Of a DNA stretch of 11,336 nt, positions 1-5,820 are shown one piece after another (positions within the stretch are counted from its first letter, which is position 1; every line of letters begins with the position of its first letter). Both the position numbers and the translations under genes were made by a program. Source of the DNA: Lachnospiraceae bacterium (GTDB lineage Bacteria; Bacillota_A; Clostridia; Lachnospirales; Lachnospiraceae); the NCBI GenBank assembly GCA_017523185.1, contig JAFWXB010000234.1, forward strand, positions 1 to 11,336, read 5' to 3'. The notes beneath the pieces are model-generated. The model was not told where the DNA came from and did not search any database. It saw only the letters and a list, made by a program, of their open reading frames with translations.

Positions 1-133
1 AAACGAAGTGCCATTTGCAGTTCTTCGTTCTATTTCTGATGGAGATGGTGGAGCAATGGATTATCAAACATTTGCAGAAAAAGCAGCTATGGTATCTATT
101 GAAGTTATTTTAGAATTTATTGCAAGAGTGTAA
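1..133 (+). CDS. mtnN: 5'-methylthioadenosine/S-adenosylhomocysteine nucleosidase, C-terminal end (partial)
   Basis: Only the last 43 residues and the TAA stop are in the window; codons run from base 2. The enzyme family cleaves adenine from methylthioadenosine and S-adenosylhomocysteine in the cytosol, feeding methionine salvage and, where luxS is present, autoinducer-2 synthesis. The visible tail has the family's RSISD motif, whose Asp is the catalytic acid in characterised MTANs, followed by the DYQTFAEKAA helix that resembles the F-x-x-x-A-A helix after the active site in Pfs/MtnN. It ends shortly after this helix, as family members do. No GC-rich terminator hairpin follows; the next gene has its own promoter at 200-228. 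Related purine nucleoside phosphorylases share the fold, but the RSISD plus F-x-E-x-A-A arrangement favours MTAN. Confidence 0.85.
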   Translation, partial: NEVPFAVLRSISDGDGGAMDYQTFAEKAAMVSIEVILEFIARV

Positions 134-420
134 CTTAGCAGTAAAAGTATCATTGTTAAATAATTATTATATTTATTTTTAGGAAAAGTACATTGTAGTT
201 TGACATAAATGAATATTGAAAATGTAATAGTTCATAAATAAATCCTTCCATTTGTCATGGATAGAACTTACTATCTTCAGGTGATGCAAATTGATTGAGA
301 GAGTAGTAAATGGAATAAGAGAAAATTTATTGCTTATATATAATAATTTAGTAAGTAAAAACATATGGAAAAGCCAATAAGAATATAATTAAGTTAAGAA
401 TATTTTATTGGATATATACT
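134..420. other. Intergenic region and long 5' leader of the deacetylase gene
   Basis: 287 bases without a credible gene. It holds the promoter at 200-228, which would give a leader of roughly 185 nt before the ATG at 421. Inside the leader two small adjoining hairpins can be drawn: TCCAT/ATGGA (247-251 with 257-261) and GATAG/CTATC (260-264 with 271-275); they share two bases, so only one may form at a time. A short ATG reading frame at 257-298 (13 codons) has no Shine-Dalgarno and is not called. No known riboswitch consensus is recognisable. Confidence 0.4.
200..228 (+). promoter_or_regulatory. Sigma-A type promoter for the deacetylase gene
   Basis: A perfect -35 box TTGACA (200-205), a 17-base spacer and a -10 box TGTAAT (223-228, five of six consensus bases). 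This is the best-scoring promoter by eye in the window. Transcription would start near 235. The boxes match the vegetative sigma factor consensus rather than the sporulation sigma-E/G patterns I know. Confidence 0.7.
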
Positions 421-1230
421 ATGAAAATAAAAACAACAATAAAAACATTTGCAAAAATGATAAAAGAGTCACGTGTAAAAGCAAATATTGCATTTTGGGC
501 GTTGGCTCTTTTTGTATGTATGATTTTTGCAATACGTATGGGAGAAAAAGTAGTAGCAGTAAGTAGTACCTATGGAGATAGAGAATTGCCAATTTATTGT
601 GTAGATACAGAAGAAAAGAAAATATCCATTAGTTTTGATGCAGCGTGGGGAGCAGAAGATTTTCAAAATATTATGGATATTTTAGACAAACATGAAGTAA
701 AAACAACCTTTTTTATGACTGGTGAATGGGTTGAAAAATATCCGGATTGTGTAAAAATGTTAGTAGAAAAAGGGCATGATTTGGGTAATCATAGTGCAAC
801 ACATCCTGACATGACAACACTTTCGAAAGAAGAACAACGAAATCAGATTTTAGAAGTACATAATGCAGTAAAAGAATTGACAGGTTATGAAATGGAACTG
901 TTTCGTCCTCCATATGGAGCATATAATAATGAAGTCATTCGGACTTGTTATGAAGTAGAATATTATCCGATACAATGGAATGTAGATAGTCTCGATTGGA
1001 AAGATTATGAACCAGCACAAATCATTGATAATGTATGTAATCATAAAGCATTAGGGGCAGGCTCTATCATACTTTGTCATAATGGAGCAAAATATACAGC
1101 AAAAGCATTAGATGAAATGCTTACAAATTTAAAGGAACAAGGATATGAACTTGTACCGATTTCGGAATTGATTATACGAGAGGATTTTCATATGGATGTG
1201 ACAGGGAAACAGATAGCAGATGAAAGCTGA
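421..1230 (+). CDS. Membrane-anchored polysaccharide deacetylase (NodB domain, carbohydrate esterase 4)
   Basis: 269 residues. Residues 20-40 form one hydrophobic segment after a Lys/Arg-rich start, so the protein is probably a type II membrane protein with its catalytic domain outside the cytoplasm, acting on peptidoglycan or another N-acetylated cell-wall glycan. The NodB domain spans about 67-250. Visible motifs are SFDAAWG (71-77, catalytic-base Asp73), HSATH (124-128, metal-binding His124 and His128), RPPYG (162-166), DSLDW (189-193) and LCHNG (218-222, His220). Motif 1 differs from canonical TFDDGP: the second, metal-binding Asp is Ala. This FDxxWG form is found in the PdaB-like sporulation-associated deacetylases of Bacillota, so a role in spore or cell-wall modification is plausible but not shown. 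The ATG at 421 is the only ATG between the upstream in-frame stop (352-354) and the hydrophobic segment except Met13; there is no good Shine-Dalgarno, only a weak TTGGA about 8 bases upstream. Function of the fold is secure; exact substrate is not. Confidence 0.88.
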   Translation: MKIKTTIKTFAKMIKESRVKANIAFWALALFVCMIFAIRMGEKVVAVSSTYGDRELPIYCVDTEEKKISISFDAAWGAEDFQNIMDILDKHEVKTTFFMTGEWVEKYPDCVKMLVEKGHDLGNHSATHPDMTTLSKEEQRNQILEVHNAVKELTGYEMELFRPPYGAYNNEVIRTCYEVEYYPIQWNVDSLDWKDYEPAQIIDNVCNHKALGAGSIILCHNGAKYTAKALDEMLTNLKEQGYELVPISELIIREDFHMDVTGKQIADES

Positions 1231-1681
1231 TATTTTTAGTAAGGACTATATACAAAAATACTGTTCTCATCAAATAAGGGTAAACTTCCTATCTTGATTT
1301 CTTGTGAACGAAGTATAACATATATTTTAGGCATGGACAAGGTAGAGTTTTTGTTAAAATATAAAATCTTTATTCCAACAAAATTTATACAAAAACAATG
1401 GTTTGTGGTTAAATGAGAATAATATCGCATCTTTAGTACGAGATGATAAAAAGAAAAGAATGTATTTAGATTATTATTTTAAGGACGTGAATAAAAAGTG
1501 ATAGAGATATGGACAGAAGATAAAACATATAAGTAAGATTTTAAGTAAGGATAATAGATTTTATGATATGACGTTTTATATTGTTCAATTTCCTATTAAG
1601 TAAATAAAAGTGTACCTTTATTTATTAATGAAAATTTTAATTACATAATGCTAAGGTACTATAAATTTACCATCAATAAGA

Positions 1682-1699
1682 TATTAGGATATCCTAATA
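1682..1699. repeat. Perfect 18-bp palindrome without spacer
   Basis: TATTAGGATATCCTAATA reads identically on both strands over all 18 bases. It has GGATATCC at the centre, which is unusual in such AT-rich surroundings. It lies 221 bases before ktrB and 139 bases before an orphan terminator. A dimeric-repressor operator is the simplest inference; a chance palindrome or the remnant of an inserted element cannot be excluded. Confidence 0.6.
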
Positions 1700-1719
1700 G
1701 TTTTAACTTAAATTTTTAT

Positions 1720-1798
1720 TTTAAGCCGTAATTATTGAGAATAATGGTGGCTGTTATAATTATGAAAAGTATAAAAGTAGTAAAGAACATGGCTTAAG
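1720..1798 (+). other. Possible folded RNA segment upstream of the orphan terminator
   Basis: Bases 1720-1729 can pair with 1789-1798 over ten positions (TTAAGCC with GGCTTAA as Watson-Crick core, flanked by G-U and A-U pairs), enclosing a second hairpin ATTATT/AATAAT (1731-1736 with 1740-1745, loop GAG). The terminator at 1821-1854 follows 22 bases later. This order, structured segment then terminator, would suit a small RNA or a leader. No known RNA family is recognised, and the AT content makes chance pairing likely. A short ATG frame at 1744-1797 (17 codons) overlaps it and has no ribosome site. Confidence 0.25.
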
Positions 1799-1820
1799 TA
1801 ATGATAGAATAAGTATAGAA

Positions 1821-1860
1821 ATCTCTTGTCAAAATACGTGTTTTGACAAGGGATTTTTTT
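1821..1860 (+). terminator. Strong intrinsic terminator upstream of ktrB
   Basis: A 14-bp stem (1821-1834 with 1841-1854, one G-U pair) with loop TACGTG, followed by seven T (1854-1860). It is nearly 600 bases beyond the deacetylase stop and ends 59 bases before the ktrB start. It therefore either ends a long deacetylase 3' region, ends an unrecognised RNA in 1231-1820, or acts as an attenuator for ktrB. Confidence 0.85.
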
Positions 1861-1919
1861 GAATATTTTTATATAATATGCTATTCTATTAACAATACAT
1901 TAAATAAAAGGAGTAATAA

Positions 1920-3281
1920 ATGAAAAAAAGATTTCATATAGATTTATCCACAACACAACTCATTATGTTGAGTTTTTTGGTAGCAGTTTTGATAGGAAGT
2001 GTATTACTTTCATTACCAATCAGTTCTGCAACTGGTGAACCAATTCCTTATATAGATGCACTATTTACAGCTACAACAGCTACTTGTGTAACAGGTTTAG
2101 TGACACTTCCTATCGCAAGTACATGGAGTACTTTTGGACAAGTAGTTATTTTAGTGTTAATACAAATTGGGGGCTTGGGTATTATTACAATTATGGCAGG
2201 GTTTATGATTCTTGCAAATCGTAAAATTGGAATGAAAGATAGAATTTTAATTCAAGATGCATTTAACTTAAATACCTTATCTGGAATTGTAAAATTTATT
2301 AAAAAAGTAATTTTAGGCACATTTGTTGTAGAAGGAATTGGTGCATTATTATATATGACTGTATTTATTCCCCAATTTGGTTTAAAAGGTATTTGGATAT
2401 CTATTTTTAATTCTATTTCTGCATTTTGTAATGCAGGAATGGATATTATTTCGGAAAATAGTTTGTGTGAATATGTTGTGAATCCTATGATTAATATTGT
2501 AACAAGTTTACTTATTATTCTTGGAGGGCTTGGCTATATTGTTTGGTGGGATTTGATTCGAGTGTTTAGAAATATAAAAAAGCAAAAGTTAAAATGTTTT
2601 CAAAATTTAACATTACATAGTAAATTAGCTCTTTCTGCAACTATTATTTTAATTGTAGCAGGTGGAATTGCTATTTTTGTTTTTGAATATAACAATCCAC
2701 TTACGATAAAGGAATATTCATTTTGGGAGAAGATAGAAGTTTCCTTGTTTCAATCCATAACAACAAGAACAGCAGGTTTTGTGACAATTCCACAGGAAAA
2801 TTTAACAAATGCATCAGCAATTACTTGTTTACTTTTGATGTTTATTGGTGGTTCTCCGGTTGGAACGGCAGGAGGAATTAAAACGGTTACATTTGTAGTA
2901 TTGCTTGCTTCTATGATGGCAACGATACAAAATAAAGATGAAGTTGTATTTTTTAATAGAACAATTCCAAAGCAAACGATTAACAAAGCAGTTGCAGTTC
3001 TTGGAATGTCCTTTATTATTATGTTTTTGTCAACAATATTGCTTTCTGCTACAACAGATGCTTCTGCAATGGATATTGCTTATGAAACAGTAAGTGCAAC
3101 TGCAACAGTTGGATTAACAAGAAATTTAACTTCTACATTAAATTTATGGGGGAAATTAATTATTATTGTGACAATGTTTTTAGGACGAGTAGGTCCGATT
3201 TCGCTTGCTGTTGCATTTAATACAAGAAAACAATGTCCAAATATCATTAAAAATCCAACAGAAGAAATTAGTGTGGGATAA
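1920..3281 (+). CDS. ktrB: Ktr/Trk-type potassium uptake protein, channel subunit KtrB
   Basis: 453 residues, the usual KtrB length and shorter than typical proteobacterial TrkH. It is a polytopic membrane protein made of four M1-P-M2 repeats that form one K+ (Na+-assisted) permeation path per chain. The four filter segments are visible in order: CVTGL (56-60), CNAGM (170-174), TRTAGF (282-287) and TVGL (396-399). Each carries the conserved Gly of the family. The broken-helix gating loop in the third repeat shows as GGSPVGTAGGIKT (310-322), and LGRVGP (421-426) contains the conserved Arg of the last repeat. The start is fixed by AAAGGAG at 1907-1913, six bases upstream. The ktrA gene follows on the same strand after 124 bases, so the pair is probably one transcript. 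Known KtrB works as a dimer on a KtrA octamer ring. Confidence in family and partner is high. Confidence 0.95.
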   Translation: MKKRFHIDLSTTQLIMLSFLVAVLIGSVLLSLPISSATGEPIPYIDALFTATTATCVTGLVTLPIASTWSTFGQVVILVLIQIGGLGIITIMAGFMILANRKIGMKDRILIQDAFNLNTLSGIVKFIKKVILGTFVVEGIGALLYMTVFIPQFGLKGIWISIFNSISAFCNAGMDIISENSLCEYVVNPMINIVTSLLIILGGLGYIVWWDLIRVFRNIKKQKLKCFQNLTLHSKLALSATIILIVAGGIAIFVFEYNNPLTIKEYSFWEKIEVSLFQSITTRTAGFVTIPQENLTNASAITCLLLMFIGGSPVGTAGGIKTVTFVVLLASMMATIQNKDEVVFFNRTIPKQTINKAVAVLGMSFIIMFLSTILLSATTDASAMDIAYETVSATATVGLTRNLTSTLNLWGKLIIIVTMFLGRVGPISLAVAFNTRKQCPNIIKNPTEEISVG

Positions 3282-3405
3282 TTATATATCTAGGAATTTG
3301 CTTTGAGAATTATAAGGTATGCTGAAACATCAAATTTTACACGCAGATTTGTATGTAAGTCTTTAATAGCAAAGGATTTTATTAGAGAGAAAGGAAGAAA
3401 AAATT

Positions 3406-4056
3406 ATGAGTATTCAACAAACATATGCCGTATTTGGTCTTGGCAGATATGGAAGTGCAGTTGCAAAAGAATTAGTTGCAAATGGGGCAGAGGTAATTGC
3501 TGTAGATTTAGATGAAGATATTGTAAATGAAGTGGCTTTGGATATTCCGATTTGTAAGTGTGCAGATATTACAGATGCAGAAGTGATTAGACAACTTGGT
3601 ATTTCAAATGTAGATGTGGTAATTATTGCAATGGCTACAAATTTGGAAGCAAGTGTTATGGCAATTATGCTATGCAAAGAAATAGGGGTAAAAACAGTTA
3701 TTGCAAAGTGCGGAAATGAAATGCACCGAAAAATTTTCAGTAAAGTTGGTGCTGATAAAGTAGTATTTCCGGAAAGTGATTCCGGTGTTCGTTTAGCAAA
3801 AAATCTTTTAAGTTCCGGATTTATAGATATTGTTGAATTATCTAAAGATGTTTCTATGATAGAATTAAATGTAAGACCAGAGTGGAATGGAAAAACCATT
3901 TTAGAATTGAATCTTCGACAGAAATATTCTATTAATATTGTAGCAATTTGTAAAGGAACAGAAGTATGTACAATGATTGAACCACAGACCGTATTACATA
4001 CTTCTATGAAATTAATTGTGATTGCCAATACAGAAAAATTAAGTAAATTGAAATAA
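3406..4056 (+). CDS. ktrA: Potassium uptake regulatory subunit KtrA (RCK domain)
   Basis: 216 residues, one complete RCK unit, as in KtrA; TrkA of proteobacteria is double this length. The N-terminal Rossmann half has the nucleotide-binding loop GLGRYG (11-16) and the acidic end of the second strand at VDLDED (33-38), which in KtrA binds ATP, ADP or NAD(H) and gates the channel. The C-terminal RCK_C half covers about 138-212; in several Bacillota KtrA proteins this half binds cyclic di-AMP, which closes the channel. That is family knowledge and cannot be read here. It is cytoplasmic and membrane-associated through KtrB. The start is supported by AAGGAAG at 3391-3397, eight bases before the ATG. 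A shadow frame from 3303 overlaps it and is not a gene. A terminator follows at 4086-4130, closing the ktrB-ktrA unit. Confidence 0.95.
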   Translation: MSIQQTYAVFGLGRYGSAVAKELVANGAEVIAVDLDEDIVNEVALDIPICKCADITDAEVIRQLGISNVDVVIIAMATNLEASVMAIMLCKEIGVKTVIAKCGNEMHRKIFSKVGADKVVFPESDSGVRLAKNLLSSGFIDIVELSKDVSMIELNVRPEWNGKTILELNLRQKYSINIVAICKGTEVCTMIEPQTVLHTSMKLIVIANTEKLSKLK

Positions 4057-4085
4057 AGTATTTTATATAGAATATTTTTAAATAG

Positions 4086-4130
4086 AAAGTCCAACAGTAT
4101 CGTAAAAGATAGCTGTTGGAACTTTTATTT
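4086..4130 (+). terminator. Intrinsic terminator of the ktrB-ktrA unit
   Basis: TCCAACAG (4090-4097) pairs with CTGTTGGA (4113-4120). The stem continues outward through AAAG/CTTT with a one-base bulge and inward through TATC/GATA around the loop GTAAAA. A T-rich tail (CTTTTATTT) follows. It starts 30 bases after the ktrA stop. Confidence 0.85.
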
Positions 4131-4196
4131 ATTAGAGAATGAAGACTTAGTGAAGAAATACAATATACCATAAATAAAAATGAAAAGGGGATACAT

Positions 4197-4787
4197 ATGG
4201 AAACAAAAAAAGAACTTCGAAAGGAAGTATTGAAAATAAGAGATGCACTTTCTCTTTTAGAACGAAAGGAAAAAAGTCAGGAAATTACAAAAAAAGTAAC
4301 TTCTTTTTCTTCATTTTGTAATAGTGATAAAGTTTTATTATTTGCATCTTATAAAAGTGAAGTAGAAACAAAGCAAATGATAGAACAAGCATTTGTTATG
4401 GGAAAACATGTATATTTGCCAAAAGTAAAAGGAGAAATTATGGAGTTTTACAGAGTTTTTCCAGATATGAAATTAAAAGATGGATATTTTGGAATCCAAG
4501 AACCGAAAGAAGATATTTCTTTAAAATTGATACCTCAAAAAGAAGAAAATATATTTGTGTTATTACCAGGGGCTGTGTTTGATGAAGAAGGTGGTCGCAT
4601 TGGATATGGAAAAGGGTTTTATGATAAATTTTTACAAGAATTAGAACAACAAGTACATAGAAACAATATCTGTAAAATGGCAGTTGCTTTTGAATGTCAA
4701 ATAGTTGAAAAAGGTCGAATTATAAGAGAAGAACATGATATTTTACCAAATGTAATTGTAACAGAAGAAAGAATGATAAAAATATAG
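4197..4787 (+). CDS. 5-formyltetrahydrofolate cyclo-ligase (5,10-methenyl-THF synthetase)
   Basis: 196 residues, standard length. The enzyme uses ATP to turn 5-formyl-THF into 5,10-methenyl-THF in the cytosol, clearing a folate form that inhibits one-carbon enzymes. Visible family marks are the basic N-terminal helix KKELRKEVLKIRDAL (4-18), FGIQEP (98-103), the LLPGAVFDEEGGRIGYGKGF stretch (122-141) with the GxGxGFYD nucleotide/folate loop (136-143), and the closing EEHDILPNVIVTEE (178-191). In that last motif the family more often has Asp where this protein has Asn185. The ribosome site AAAAGGGG (4183-4190) is six bases before the ATG. It stands alone between two terminators (4086-4130 and 4790-4817), so it is probably monocistronic; no promoter was clear in the 66 bases after the ktrA terminator. 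Symbols used for this family vary (fau, ygfA, yqgN), so none is assigned. Confidence 0.93.
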   Translation: METKKELRKEVLKIRDALSLLERKEKSQEITKKVTSFSSFCNSDKVLLFASYKSEVETKQMIEQAFVMGKHVYLPKVKGEIMEFYRVFPDMKLKDGYFGIQEPKEDISLKLIPQKEENIFVLLPGAVFDEEGGRIGYGKGFYDKFLQELEQQVHRNNICKMAVAFECQIVEKGRIIREEHDILPNVIVTEERMIKI

Positions 4788-4789
4788 TA

Positions 4790-4817
4790 TTTTGTTGAAA
4801 ATACAACAGAAATTTTT
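4790..4817 (+). terminator. Probable weak terminator after the cyclo-ligase gene
   Basis: TTTTGTTG (4790-4797) pairs with CAACAGAA (4804-4811), eight pairs with one G-U, loop AAAATA, followed by ATTTTT. It begins two bases after the stop codon. The stem is AT-rich, so termination may be partial. Confidence 0.5.
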
Positions 4818-5019
4818 AAATAAGTTATGTATAATTCATTTTATAAAATTGAATAAATGAGAATTAATGTAAATTTGATAAGTCATAAAGATTATACACA
4901 AAATATAGTTTTTTATTTTTATAAAAATAGAATGTTAGAAAGAATTTGATATAATATTTTTATGCAAGAATTATAATTATTGGATTTGTGTTAATTGTAT
5001 ATTAAGGAAAGGAAATAAT

Positions 5020-5742
5020 ATGGTAAGACAAATTATTAAAATTGATGAACAAAAATGTAATGGTTGTGGTCTTTGTGCAAAAGCATGTCACGAAGGAGCA
5101 ATTGGTATGGTAAATGGAAAAGCAAAATTACTTCGTGATGATTATTGTGATGGGCTTGGAGATTGTCTTCCGGCTTGTCCAACAAATGCGATTTCTTTTG
5201 AAAAACGAGAAGCACTTGCTTATAATGAAGAAGCTGTAAAAGAAGCACAATTAAAAAAGCAACAACAAGAAGATAAAAAAACACCAGTTTTTAGTTGTCC
5301 GGGTTTACAAGCAAAAACGCTTGAAAGAACACAAGGAAATACAGAAGCATATAAAAAAGAAAGTTCAGTAGCATTAGAAAGTTGTCTTTCACAATGGCCT
5401 GTACAGATAAAATTATTACCTGTAAAAGCACCTTATTTTGATGGGGCGAATCTTTTAGTAGCAGCAGATTGTACAGCATATGCATATGCAAATTTTCATA
5501 ATGATTTTATCAAAGGTAAAATAACCGTAATTGGTTGCCCAAAATTAGATGCAATAGATTATTCTGAAAAATTAACACAAATACTTAGTAATAATGATAT
5601 TAAAAATATTACCGTTGTGCGTATGCAAGTACCTTGTTGTGGTGGAATTGAACAAGCTGTAAAAAAAGCAGTATTAGCAAGTGGAAAAGATATTACATGG
5701 AATGTAGTAATTATTACAACAGATGGAAAAATTTTAAAATAA
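5020..5742 (+). CDS. Two-cluster 4Fe-4S ferredoxin-like protein with Cys-rich C-terminal domain
   Basis: 240 residues, no signal peptide or membrane segment. The N-terminal 55 residues are a dicluster ferredoxin domain: C13-x2-C16-x2-C19-x3-C23 and C43-x5-C49-x3-C53-P, with the second motif written CDGLGDCLPACP. A charged Gln/Lys/Glu-rich linker (about 67-88) follows. The C-terminal part (about 90-240) has well-spaced cysteines: CPG (C93), C122 just before SQWP, ADCTAYAY (C151), GCPKLD (C173) and VPCCGG (C206, C207). I recognise this whole arrangement as a recurrent clostridial protein family without an assigned reaction; the CCGG motif recalls cysteine-rich redox modules. An electron-transfer role is inferred. 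The ribosome site AAAGGA (5008-5013) is six bases before the ATG. It is transcribed alone and ends in the terminator at 5763-5806. Upstream (4788-5019) no promoter is clear; TATAAT occurs at 4950-4955 and 4972-4977 without a matched -35 box. Confidence 0.85.
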   Translation: MVRQIIKIDEQKCNGCGLCAKACHEGAIGMVNGKAKLLRDDYCDGLGDCLPACPTNAISFEKREALAYNEEAVKEAQLKKQQQEDKKTPVFSCPGLQAKTLERTQGNTEAYKKESSVALESCLSQWPVQIKLLPVKAPYFDGANLLVAADCTAYAYANFHNDFIKGKITVIGCPKLDAIDYSEKLTQILSNNDIKNITVVRMQVPCCGGIEQAVKKAVLASGKDITWNVVIITTDGKILK

Positions 5743-5762
5743 AAAACAAAATAAGATGATTT

Positions 5763-5820
5763 TAGCGTTTATTTGTATTTTATAAATAATATACAGATAA
5801 ACGCTATTTTTTATTTTTTC
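5763..5820 (+). terminator. Terminator between convergent genes
   Basis: TAGCGTTTATTTGTAT (5763-5778) pairs with ATACAGATAAACGCTA (5791-5806) over 16 bp with one G-U pair, followed by a T-rich run TTTTTTATTTTTT (5807-5819). It ends the Fe-S protein transcript. The stop codon of the convergent AraC gene (5811-5813) lies in the T tract. Read on the minus strand the stem is followed by AAAATCATCTTATTTTG, so it may serve that gene too, though with a poorer tail. Confidence 0.88.

Larger units (their letters stand above)
1231..1919. other. Long gene-free interval before ktrB
   Basis: 689 bases with no intact gene of recognisable family. Plus-strand frames at 1243-1416 and then 1415-1604 together give two adjoining stretches of Lys/Ile/Tyr-rich sequence joined by a frame change at about 1414 and broken by TGA-TAG at 1499-1504. 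This could be a decayed gene or just AT-rich chance. Downstream lie a perfect 18-bp palindrome (1682-1699), a possible folded RNA segment (1720-1798) and a strong terminator (1821-1860). A TATAAT at 1872-1877 between that terminator and the ktrB ribosome site (AAAGGAG, 1907-1913) is a candidate -10 box for ktrB, but no -35 box lies at the right distance: TTGACA in the terminator arm (1843-1848) is 23 bases away. I looked for the c-di-AMP (ydaO-type) riboswitch that often precedes ktr genes and did not see its conserved blocks. Confidence 0.5.

Noticed and set aside
179..364. 61-codon minus-strand frame in the deacetylase leader
   Set aside because: No ribosome site, low-complexity hydrophobic composition, and it overlaps the strong plus-strand promoter.
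1236..1430. 64-codon minus-strand frame after the deacetylase
   Set aside because: No Shine-Dalgarno and no family resemblance; short open frames are expected by chance in such AT-rich sequence.
1612..1659. Inverted repeat GTACCTT / AAGGTAC
   Set aside because: Seven base pairs around a 34-base AT-rich loop with no T tract or neighbouring gene; compatible with chance.
1843..1877. ktrB promoter using TTGACA in the terminator arm and TATAAT at 1872
   Set aside because: The 23-base spacing is too long for a normal sigma-A promoter, so the boxes are mentioned but not called as a pair.
1600..1919. c-di-AMP (ydaO-type) riboswitch upstream of ktrB
   Set aside because: Expected from gene context, but the conserved GC-rich blocks of that RNA are not present; the region is nearly all A and T apart from the palindrome and terminator.
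3303..3515. 70-codon plus-strand frame between ktrB and ktrA
   Set aside because: It overlaps the start of ktrA in another frame, and its second half is just a frame-shifted reading of the KtrA Rossmann region.
3414..4094. 226-codon open frame on the minus strand opposite ktrA
   Set aside because: It lies almost wholly antisense to a clear KtrA gene, has no recognisable domain, and its Ser/Thr/Ile-rich composition is what the antisense of an AT-rich gene gives.
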